A stretch of DNA of 64,000 bases from assembly GCA_018105865.1 (NCBI GenBank), contig CM030865.1:6106182-6170181 (forward strand). Reading direction: 5' to 3'. A program made the translations under genes and the position numbers. The stretch comes from Metaphire vulgaris (Eukaryota > Annelida > Clitellata > Crassiclitellata > Megascolecidae). Within the stretch, counting starts at the first letter, position 1, and each line of letters starts with the position of its first letter. Below the pieces are notes generated by a model, which was not told where the DNA came from, ran no database searches, and saw nothing but the letters and a program-made list of their open reading frames with translations. This document shows positions 27,701 through 39,700 of the stretch, in pieces.

Positions 27701-30700
27701 CTGAAACACACAGGTGACAGAAATTAATTGAATACATACTGCATATATAACAGATTAGATTTCATAATTTAATTCGTCTTCTAGCGGTAGTCAGGCAATA
27801 GAAAGACTATAGCTGTATATTATGAATATCATGTAATTCTCACGCATGACTTGGTTATACCGAATGAATCAGTTTCTAACCGATTGCTCCGCCAGTTATG
27901 CATATTTTAGTCGTTGATGCCGTGGGTGTCGTGTAATGTCTACTAATGACGCCATTTGTCACTGATCCACCTCCGACGGGAAACAAGAAATAGTAGCAAT
28001 CGGTCTCGGTGAGGTTATAGTCGTTTGTATCCGTTGAGATGCGATTACGTGAGAAAGTCATCGTAAGATATCCGTTTTGATTGGTGAAACTGGTGTTCCA
28101 GAAGTTTTGAATTGCATCTCCCGATGGTCTTGACCATCGATCTGCAATCCAGCTGAAACAAAGCTTTTACCGTGCAACTAAGGATGCAATTTCGACGTCA
28201 AGTAATATCATTCGAGTTACATGAACGAAGGATAATTATTGTTCATCACATGATCAAGTCAGATGATTCGTCGCCTATTTATGTGAGAATTTAACTGATT
28301 TAACTTGAAAACTTGAAAAGATGTTAAACGTCCTGGAAAGTGTAATTGACACTAAACTGACCCGTCAACGATCACAGGCAAACCGTTGCTGTCGATGAAT
28401 CCATAGGCGACATCAACATTTTGCTACAAAGAACGAAAAATGATGCATATAAAGAGCTCTTGTCTTGCGACTCGCCGTGGTTTGAATATAAAACGACAGC
28501 TTGAAAGTACATAATACAAAAACAGCTTAATTAAAAACAAATTTCAGCGGCATGCAGCAGAGTGGAAGTAAAATATCAAATTATGGTCGCTTTTCGCAAA
28601 GGTCCGACGTGGGCTTCGTACATGAACACCGCATTAGTGCATATTTTCCATTCTAAAATTATTTTCAGTGAAGATTTATAACCGTTGCAGCCATTAGAAG
28701 AAAAGCAATCTATCTAATTAAAGAAAATGACAAAGCATAAGCATACTGAAATGGGCCATGGTGACAAAACATCATTATCCTCACTCATCTAATGCCGATA
28801 AAAATCAAAGTATTAAGATAGGAAATAAACGTGAAAACCATGGAAAGTTTTTTTTTTTTTTACTGTAGGTCTCAGTGAAAAAAGTTATTAAAACGAAAAA
28901 CGGATCTAAGAAAATGTCGAAAAATTATTTTGAAAAACGATCTGTAAAGTCTCGAAAAGAAAAGCATCGTAAGAGTTTTCAGCGTAGGAAAAGAAAAGCA
29001 AAGGGTGGCATTCACTGAGAGAAGAGAAAATGTGCCTCAAATGAACCTGAATATAGAACTATCGCCCGTAATCTCTGAGATCTAACAAAAACAGATTAAT
29101 TTCAATGCAAAGACTTTAATACCATTATTGGGTCCGGCGCAAATCCAATGGCCGTCCAAGTATCCGGCGCTTGTCTTGCTGTGATTGTGAATGTAATGGC
29201 GTCATTCGTTGAACTGACGAGCCATGATGCTTTGTATTGACACGAAGAAGTTACACTGCAGTTGGCAGGTGACATCCATTCGCCATAACCTCCCATATTG
29301 CCTGTTGTTATTCACAATTTTTCGTCATGTGAGATACAAGTACCAAATATTGGCTGATTAAAAATCACAGTGCAATGAGATGCATGTATAAAATGGGAAC
29401 GTCACATCCGTGTGGAGGTCGTTTGGAGAAATTCAACCGATAAAGATTCTACATGAAAACCTTTTTGCGAAGCAGCAATGTTTCTTAAAAATAACGAGAA
29501 CTTTCAAATGACAGAAATCTCAGAAAAATGCTAAAATGATTTCAAAGGCAGTATAGGAATGAATTCTTTTAAGAGATTACAACTCAGATGTTTTCAGCAC
29601 TATGAAAAGACGTATAAGTAAACTTGCCTGAAAAACTGGTCGAAGACTGAGTAGAAACAGAACTTCCAGAAGACAGTTGGCCAGAACTGGTAACTCCTGT
29701 CGAGGTTTGAGTAGCCGTCGAACTTTCAATCGATTTCGGGCTTGTTGTTGTTGCAGTTTCGCCACTCGTAGTCGCAGTAGCTGATGCTGAAACACACAGG
29801 TGACAGAAATTAATTGAATACATACTGCATATATAACAGATTAGATTTCATAATTTAATTCGTCTTCTAGCGGTAGTCAGGCAATAGAAAGACTATAGCT
29901 GTATATTATGAAGATCATGTAATTCTCACGCATGACTTGGTTATACCGAATGAATCAGTTTCTAACCGATTGCTCCGCCACTTATGCAGATTTTAGTCGT
30001 TGATGCCGTGGGTGTCGTGTAATGTCTACTAATGACGCCATTTGTCACTGATCCACCTCCGACGGGAAACAAGAAATAGTAGCAATCGGTCTCGGTGAGG
30101 TTATAGTCGTTTGTATCCGTTGAGATGCGATTACGTGAGAAAGTCATCGTAAGATATCCGTTTTGATTGGTGAAACTGGTGTTCCAGAAGTTTTGAATTG
30201 CATCTCCCGATGGTCTTGACCATCGATCTGCAATCCAGCTGAAACAAAGCTTTTACCGTGCAACTAAGGATGCAATTTCGACGTCAAGTAATATCATTCG
30301 AGTTACATGAACGAAGGATAATTATTGTTCATCACATGATCAAGTCAGATGATTCGTCGCCTATTTATGTGAGAATTTGACTGATTTAACTTGAAAACTT
30401 GAAAATATGTTAAACGTCCTGGAAAGTGTAATTGACACTAAACTGACCCGTCAACGATCACAGGCAAACCGTTGCTGTCGATGAATCCATAGGCGACATC
30501 AACATTTTGCTACAAAGAACGAAAAATGATGCATATAAAGAGCTCTTGTCTTGCGACTCGCCGTGGTTTGAATATAAAACGACAGCTTGAAAGTACATAA
30601 TACAAAAACAGCTTAATTAAAAACAAATTTCAGCGGCATGCAGCAGAGTGGAAGTAAAATATCAAATTATGGTCGCTTTTCGCAAAGGTCCGACGTGGGC

Positions 30701-33700
30701 TTCGTACATGAACACCGCATTAGTGCATATTTTCCATTCTAAAATTACTTTCAGTGAAGATTTATAACCGTTGCAGCCATTAGAAGAAAAGCAATCTATC
30801 TAATTAAAGAAAATGACAAAGCATAAGCATACTGAAATGGGCCATGGTGACAAAACATCATTATCCTCACTCATCTAATGCCGAGAAAAATCAAAGTATT
30901 AAGATAGGAAATAAACGTGAAAACCATGGAAAGTTTTTTTACTGTAGGTCTCAGTGAAAAAAGTTATTAAAACGAAAAACGGATCTAAGAAAATGTCGAA
31001 AAATTATTTTGAAAAACGATCTGTAAAGTCTCGAAAAGAAAAGCATCGTAAGAGTTTTCAGCGTAGGAAAAGAAAAGCAAAGGGTGGCATTCACTGAGAG
31101 AAGAGAAAATGTGCATCAGATGAACCTGAATATAGAACTATCGCCCGTAATCTCTGAGATCTAACAAAAACAGATTAATTTCAATGCAAAGACTTTAATA
31201 CCATTATTGGGTCCGGCGCAAATCCAATGGCCGTCCAAGTATCCGGCGCTTGTCTTGCTGTGATTGTGAATGTAATGGCGTCATTCGTTGAACTGACGAG
31301 CCATGATGCTTTGTATTGACACGAAGAAGTTACACTGCAGTTGGCAGGTGACATCCATTCGCCATAACCTCCCATATTGCCTGTTGTTATTCACAATTTT
31401 TCGTCATGTGAGATACAAGTACCAAATATTGGCTGATTAAAAATCACAGTGCAATGAGATGCATGTATAAAATGGGAACGTCACATCCGTGTGGAGGTCG
31501 TTTGGAGAAATTCAACCGATAAAGATTCTACATGAAAACCTTTTTGCGAAGCAGCAATGTTTCTTAAAAATAACGAGAACTTTCAAATGACAGAAATCTC
31601 AGAAAAATGCTAAAATGATTTCAAAGGCAGTATAGGAATGAATTCTTTTAAGAGATTACAACTCAGATGTTTTCAGCACTATGAAAAGACGTATAAGTAA
31701 ACTTGCCTGAAAAACTGGTCGAAGACTGAGTAGAAACAGAACTTCCAGAAGACAGTTGGCCAGAACTGGTAACTCCTGTCGAGGTTTGAGTAGCCGTCGA
31801 ACTTTCAATCGATTTCGGGCTTGTTGTTGTTGCAGTTTCGCCACTCGTAGTCGCAGTAGCTGATGCTGAAACACACAGGTGACAGAAATTAATTGAATAC
31901 ATACTGCATATATAACAGATTAGATTTCATAATTTAATTCGTCTTCTAGCGGTAGTCAGGCAATAGAAAGACTATAGCTGTATATTATGAATATCATGTA
32001 ATTCTCACGCATGACTTGGTTATACCGAATGAATCAGTTTCTAACCGATTGCTCCGCCACTTATGCAGATTTTAGTCGTTGATGCCGTGGGTGTCGTGTA
32101 ATGTCTACTAATGACGCCATTTGTCACTGATCCACCTCCGACGGGAAACAAGAAATAGTAGCAATCCGCCTCGGTGAGGTTATAGTCGTTTGTATCCGTT
32201 GAGATGCGATTACGTGAGAAAGTCATCGTAAGATATCCGTTTTGATTGGTGAAACTGGTGTTCCAGAAGTTTTGAATTGCATCTCCCGATGGTCTTGACC
32301 ATCGATCTGCAATCCAGCTGAAACAAAGCTTTTACCGTGCAACTAAGGATGCAATTTCGACGTCAAGTAATATCATTCGAGTTACATGAACGAAGGATAA
32401 TTATTGTTCATCACGTGATCAAGTCAGATGATTCGTCGCCTATTTATGTGAGAATTTGACTGATTTAACTTGAAAACTTGAAAAGATGTTAAACGTCCTG
32501 GAAAGTGTAATTGACACTAAACTGACCCGTCAACGATCACAGGCAAACCGTTGCTGTCGATGAATCCATAGGCGACATCAACATTTTGCTACAAAGAACG
32601 AAAAATGATGCATATAAAGAGCTCTTGTCTTGCGACTCGCCGTGGTTTGAATATAAAACGACAACTTGAAAGTACATAATACAATAACAGCTGAAGTAAA
32701 AACAAATTTCAGCGGCATGCAGCAGAGTGGAAGTAAACTATCAAATTATGCTCGCTTTTGGCATAGGTCCCACGTGGATTTGGTACTTAAACACCGCATT
32801 AGTGCTTACTCCTCATTCTGAAATTATTTTCAGTAATGATTTATAACCGTTGCAGCCATGAGAAGAAAGCAGGCTATGTGATAAAAGAAAATGATAAATC
32901 ATAAGCATACAGCAGTAGGGCATGCTGACGAAAACTTCATTGGTCACACTCATCTAATGCCAGGTCAAATCAAAGTATTAAATTTGGAAATAAATGGGAA
33001 ACGATGTAAAGTCTATAACTGCACGACTACAATACAGAAATTATTGAAACGAAAAAGAAAGGACATCTAAGAAAATATAGAAAGATTATCATGAAAAACG
33101 ATCCGTCGAATGCAGGTAAAGTTTCGAAAAGAAAAGTGTCGGGGAAGTGGCTTCAGCATTGGAAAGGATAAGCAAAAAGAAGCATTCACTGCGAGAAGGA
33201 AAAAAGTGTTTCGAATGAACCTGGATATAGAACTCTCGATCATAATCGCTGAGATCTAACAGACAGATTAATTTTAATGCAACTACTTCCAATACCATGG
33301 TTGGTTCCGGTGCAAATCCAATGGCCGTCCAAGTATCCGGCGCTTGTCTTGCTGTGATTGTGAATGTGATGGCGTCATTCGTTGAACTGACGAGCCATGA
33401 TGCTTTGTATTGACACGAAGAAGTTACACTGCAGTTGTCAGGTGACATCCATTCGCCATACCCTCCCATATTACCTGTTACGATAAGCGTGTTTCATCAT
33501 ACATTTTTCAAAATGTTTCGTCTATCCTAGAGTCATATGAGAGAAGTACAAAACATTCTCTTATTATAAATCATGATGTAAGGATGTATTTATACGATGA
33601 TATGTGACTGAGTGGAAACAATATTTGATGATCTTGAGTATGTCGTTTCAAGAAACTCTGCCGATAAGGGTTTTGCATAAAAGATCAGCTGCGCAACAGC

Positions 33701-36700
33701 TGTATTTCTCTAAAAAATAGTACGACTTTGAAATGGTCATAAGAGCAGGAACATTCTAGAATGTTTTCACAGTCATTATCGGCATGAATGTTTTCAAATG
33801 ATTGCCGCCCTATTGTTATCAACTGTATGACGAGGTGTAAAGGTAAAATTTACCTGGAAAACTGGTTGACGACTGAGTGGAAACAGAACTTCCAGAAGAC
33901 AATTGACCAGAACTGGTATTTCCAGTCGAGGTTTGAGTATTCGCTGTCGTTCCAGTTGTCGCTGTAGCTGTTGCTGAGACACAGACGGATGACAGAAATT
34001 AATTGAATACATAGTTATAAGTTTTTATTCATTTCAAGAATTCTAGTCGCTTGGAAGCGCTATTAGGTTGTTATCGTGCAAGGTCGCAAGAATATGAATT
34101 ATCATGATGAGCATGAAATTCATTAGCCATACTCTCCTATATTGCGTGTTCAAAAATAGGGTTCACTGACATTTGCACGACCGACATTTGCGCGACGATA
34201 AAAGCGCGAACGTAAAATCGACAATTGCGCGCCGACATTAGCGCGTATTTCGAGGAAGCACGAATTGCGCTGTAAATTAAAAGTCATCCGTGCTTTAGTA
34301 ACTATAGTCTTAATCATAACCCAAAATCAAACCCAAAATAACCCAAAATCAAACCCTAACTCTAACCCTAACCCTAACCTGTATTATTATATAATGTCGC
34401 GCAAATGTCGTTCGCGCATTTGACGGGTCACCGTTATCGTGCAAGGTCGCAAGAATATGAATTATCCTGATGAGCATGAAATTCATTAGCCATACTCTCC
34501 TATATTGCGTGTTCAAAAATAGTGAGCGTCTAATCGCCTATTGGTTTAACACGAAAAGCGGTGAATCTCGTCACACATTTGCAGTAGACGCACATTCGTT
34601 TTCTCTAGATGAAGTTTGAACAAGGCGTCATGATGACCATGATTGTGAAATTTCAATCTGTTCTATTTGCGTTTGGTCAGTAACCGAAAAATGTTAAGGC
34701 TTTTTAGAAAAAGAAAATGTAGGCTTACAGATCGTAATCGTATGTCAGGATAAGATAATTAAAAGAATTCAGCAAACTAGACTATCAATTTTATATGGCG
34801 GTGTAAATTTAGAAATAGGTGCAAAGTTCTAAACACAACTACTAACTCTGTTTCCGAATCTTTTAAAATCCGACTATAGACCCATAAGATTTCTACAAGT
34901 TCTCTTTCGAATACTGAACAGAACCTCGTTAACTATGTCTCATATTTAGTAGTTTACTCTACAGTAATGTGAATATAGAGAGGTACAATAATTATCTCGT
35001 TTATCACAATAATAAAGGACAAAGAAAGAAATAAACTGTCATCTGAAGTATTGCGTCGCTGTGCAACCTCACCTATGTCTTGGGTAACGCATAAGTAGGT
35101 AACCGAAAGGTAGTTTGTCTGACTGGTCTGTTTCGGACAGAAAATATTCGCAATGGCAGTTGATCGGTAGATTTCAGCTTGGATGTCGCACGACCTCTTT
35201 CCCTCGCAGCTGCTAAGTCTTGATAGGAGCGTGGCGTCGTTAACCGTGAAGACGTCGAATTGCTGGAGCGAGGAACTGTCGGGAACGTACGCGTCATCGC
35301 CAAGATCGTAGCAGCACAGGGGATGTACTTTGTAGGCAGCGTCTACGATGTGCAGCGATTCGCCCTCGCCGCACCACGAAGTGTTGCCGAACGACTGTCC
35401 CACGCATCTTCCGATGGTGTGCTCTATCGAGAAGAGATCGATAAATAAATTCGAATCGCATTCAAATTTAGAATCTGTCACGCTTCTGTTGCCGATACTT
35501 GGAAAGAAAAGTGGAGTTTGTTTTCGAATTCTGTGGAGTTTCTAATAAAATTTGCAACATGCGGTCTCTTGCTAAGATAATGAAACGGTCAAGTGAAACT
35601 TTTGTCAAGAAAATTATTAATTTGTGATTGGTCCTAATTGACCTCTGTGATTTTGACCTCTATTTACACGATTGGTAGTTTTGTGCGTCAATCAAAGGCA
35701 AATATTTCGTTGTCGTTAAGGGCTCTTCATTAAATTGGAAGACACGCGTTTGAAAAATTAAAACTCACACGCTATTTATTGGTCATACACCTGACACTGG
35801 CCATTCAAATTTGATCGAAATGAAACCATTTAAAGGACGGTTTAGCATTTTCCAACCTGAAGTGATAGGTGCTGGGCAGGTTCTGTTGATTTGGTACTGA
35901 AAAACTGTTTCGGAATCATCGAACTGATTTTCAGGGCTCAGGTCATCATAGCTGGTATGTAGCCAACACGCGTCGTCGTTTACCAGGTCGAAGTCTGCGG
36001 CGACGCAGTTGGGCATTGAAAGACAGACCGCAAAGCAATCGTAGTCGGTTCTGTAGTCGGAAAAAGCTATTCCGTTGAGTGAGTGAATCTGTGGAACGAC
36101 TATCCATTGAAACTGACAATCTGAAACAACGAGAAATACAACAGGAATTATGCCATCATGCAATCGTGGCTCTGAAAATCACTATTTTTCAGCAACTAAA
36201 GACGATTTGACCAGGGATGGTTCCAAGTTGGGGATGACTGGGGATGCATCCCCTCACCGATCCACCCAAAATGCGTCTTCAATGGAAAATGATCGGATAA
36301 AAACTGTTGATGACTTTTGTTTGTTAGTCTTTTTCAGGGTTTACCGGGCCCGGACCGCTACATGTCGCCGGTCCCATGTGTATGACCTTTTTGCTTGTCA
36401 GCCTTTACACGGTTTAGCGGGCTCCCTACAAGTCGCCGTATTCCTAGAAAGGCATTGCATCTCCCCACCAACTTCCTGGAAATTCATTGCATCCCCCACC
36501 TAGAGTTCTTGGAACCGCCACTGGAGTTGGCTTCAAAAATAAAATTTTAATGTACAACGAGACAGCTTCCTCAAATAAGCGGCGCAATTTCCCCAAAGAT
36601 ATGGATCATAATTTCAACCCCAGCAAGTGGAATTCCGTACTGCAGAACTTGTTGTCAAATAGAAATTAATCTAAAATATTGTTTAACCTGAGTTGTTTCT

Positions 36701-39700
36701 AATCTAAGAACATTCATGTTTTTGATTAGAGTAATTTTTTGCTTTGTAATTCTACATTTAAAATATGAAGCTCTAGTCCAGATAGCATAGGCCTACATGT
36801 TTCTAACAGATCTGTCAGACACAAGTTACTTGCACAATCAAGACAGTATTTCTACGCAGAGAGGTTTACGATATAGCAACTAATCATCATTTCTAATTTC
36901 CTTTAGTAGTTGAAGATGAGGCGACATCATGAATCAAGCGTTTCCAGACAATTCTTTCTGTGGATGCTTATGATGCTGTTGTTATATTCACTCCATTACA
37001 TTTTTCTATATCATCAATCCGTCTTCAGTTTGGTCTACCTCTCTTTCTTCTATTTGACGTAATAATATCTTGTTGAATTGTTTGCTGCAGGTTATCTTTT
37101 GTGCTTCTTTGCATGTGACCGAAATACAAATACTTTAGCAAATAAGTTAACCTATTGTTAAAACACAGCTAGAGACAGATTTGAGGAGCGGGTGAAAGGT
37201 TGAATTTATTCTGAAGGGTGGTCCAATGACTAGATTCTCGATGCCGTGCAAGTTAAATGAAAGTAGTCTGATATGTCAACTTCACCTTTTAGGGGTTGTC
37301 CATTAATTATGTCAATAATTTTTGGGCAATTTTGACCCCCTTCTCAACAACTGTCAACTTTCAGTGACCCCCCATAATTACGTCAAAAACTTTTGACCCC
37401 CCTCCAAGATCAATGACAGGTCCAAATAACAAGGTTATTATTTTTGCGGTGATGACCATTTCCCCCTTTTTGCTCATAGAGTGTCAAAATGTGGTGGTGA
37501 TGACCTTTTAAAATCTTTTTTGCCATGCTTTTTCCATTATAATAAGTAGTATTCTATGAAATTTCCTATTTTGTGATTATTTGTTAAAAGTGAAATTGTT
37601 GACGTCAAATTCTCTTGACCCCCTACCCCCATTCCCCCTGTCAACAACTGTCAAACTTTTTCAACCCCCCTAAATTGCTGACGTAATTAATGGACAGTCC
37701 CTTATCGTAGCTTAAGGAACGAACCGGAAATAGAAAGAAATTGAAATAGAAGATGTCACCTCAGTGTCAAGAGTTGCATGAAAATAATTCACCACAGGAG
37801 TTCTAATCACAAATGGTCGGCAGAGAGCATTGATATTAGACGTAACTGCGACGTGGCTCATTAAAACCTCTGCGTTCCAGAAATGAAGGCTATGCGCTGT
37901 CATATATTCTGACTAGTATTCACGATAGTTTGAAATATAATAACATGTTATCCATGCCACTTGAGAAAAAATTAAAGCGGAGATATTTATGTAATATTCA
38001 GACTTCGGATCATGGCCAGGGTCAGGAACAGAACAAGGTATTTGATACTATTCACCGATGAAAGACAAGATGAAATGAGACTGTAATGACAGAAAGCGAC
38101 AAATGCCAAATGCATTCAAAAGATCGGCTAAATTTCAGATAGAAGAAAATGGTATACAAGGCAGCCAATATGGTATATTTGCCATTCGGAATCGCATAAA
38201 AGGCCCAATATTTCCTTTATCAAACCCGAACACCGGTCAATTGTATAGAAAATATATGAGAAGAGAACATTTGCTAATAAATTACCAGAAAAGTTCATTA
38301 TAGACTACCTCTGTTTCCTAATGACAAATGTATGCAAGGACTAAGATATTCCGACTCAAATATTGGTAGGCGGTAAGTAGGTCGGCGTTGAGCCACTGAT
38401 AGACGACAAGTCATTAACCCCTTAACCGTGTATTTAACTGTAACTCAATGTAAAATGGACGGATATATCCGGGATCCCCAGTTAAGGGGTTAATAAACGA
38501 ATCAGCATTTGGCCACATGCGAGATTAAACTTGCATCCAGAAATGTTGGGCCTGGGATTAAAATTGCATATAAAACGCTTGAGTCCACAGATGTATTGTT
38601 GGCTGTAAAATCAAAGGTGTGTACACTGCATGTTGGTTGCTTAGCCTATGCAGATGATTTTCTATTGTTAGATCATTCAGTTATTGCTTTACAGAAGATG
38701 CTAGACATTTGTAGCAGATATGCTAATGATTTTGATGCGCTGTTTAATGCCACAAAATCCATGGTCATGCGAATTTGGCAGATATGGGATAATGTATGCT
38801 CCCCTCTTAGGATTACTGGCTGTGTTTTGAATTTTGTCAACTGGATTAAGTATCTAGGGGTTAACATAACCAAGACAAAAACAATAAGATTGCTGCATAG
38901 AAAATCCATTGCACGTACGAGCATACGAGGATCAGATATTTTCGGGCATTTAACAATGTTTATTATAGATCCAAAGTATCAAACTCTGAACTGGTGACTA
39001 TTGAATTATTTAAGTCGTTTTGTCTGCCAATTTTTATGTATGCTGTTGAAATAACCGCACCTAGTAAAACCAACATGAATTTGCTGAACACTGTATAAAT
39101 AAATGCTTGTATAAGACTGGCAACAGTTCGAGGCAAAATATCACTGTAATACGAACTATTTTAAAAAGTGATCTGGTTGAAGTGATCATTAGTAATCGGT
39201 ATGCTACATTTCTGGATAGTTTGTATTATCAGCCTGTGTTTGAGAGTACAAGAGATATTGAATATTTGTGTAAATTTGCAGAACATGTAATCAATAAGCC
39301 TAAGTAAAGCTTTGTTTTTTCTTAGGTCTATGTTGTAATAGTCCTGTTTGCATTATGTTGTGCTGGATTCTGCTTGTTTTTTGTTTTCTTTTGGGTTGGT
39401 TTTGTGTTGGTTTGTGATTGTCTTTTGATTGCAGTAAATGCGAAATAAAGATATATATATATATCTTTATTTCGCATTTATGGTGGCGCCTATCTATGGA
39501 AAATTCTATGGTGGCGCCTATCTATGGCAGCCTGCACACGTTGTGTGTGCCTCGTTTCGCCGTCGTTTCACGGCATTTGCTGACGCTCTGTACGTGAATT
39601 TTGCGCCGGACATGAAGAATGCTTCTCGTTCGTCGGTTTGCTGAGGAGTTTTAGCCGTCCTCTTCTGTTTCGCGTCGTTCTGGAAGTATCCAGTCGGTCT

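Larger units (their letters stand above)
327..33474 (-). repeat. Tandem genic array, about 2.08-kb unit, more than 14 copies, with four-unit higher-order period
   Basis: The 272-bp exons recur at 666, 2751, 4830, 7417, 10286, 12358, 16474, 19062, 21142, 23223, 25301, 27881, 29967 and 32046; spacing is 2079-2085 bp except where a mobile element was inserted. Introns are as conserved as exons, which points to recent duplication or gene conversion. The LINE fragment in units 4, 8 and 12 marks a higher-order block of four units: 27017 to 18190 is 8.83 kb, and 18190 to 6540 is 11.65 kb, which becomes 8.8 kb when the CR1 and RTE insertions are removed. Confidence 0.93.

Noticed and set aside
34320..34380. 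Telomere or chromosome end
   Set aside because: Only four degenerate repeats inside a small mobile element in the middle of a gene; an interstitial motif at most.
36150..36503. 117-codon + strand frame
   Set aside because: It overlaps the end of a PAN exon antisense and a short inverted-repeat element; no domain.
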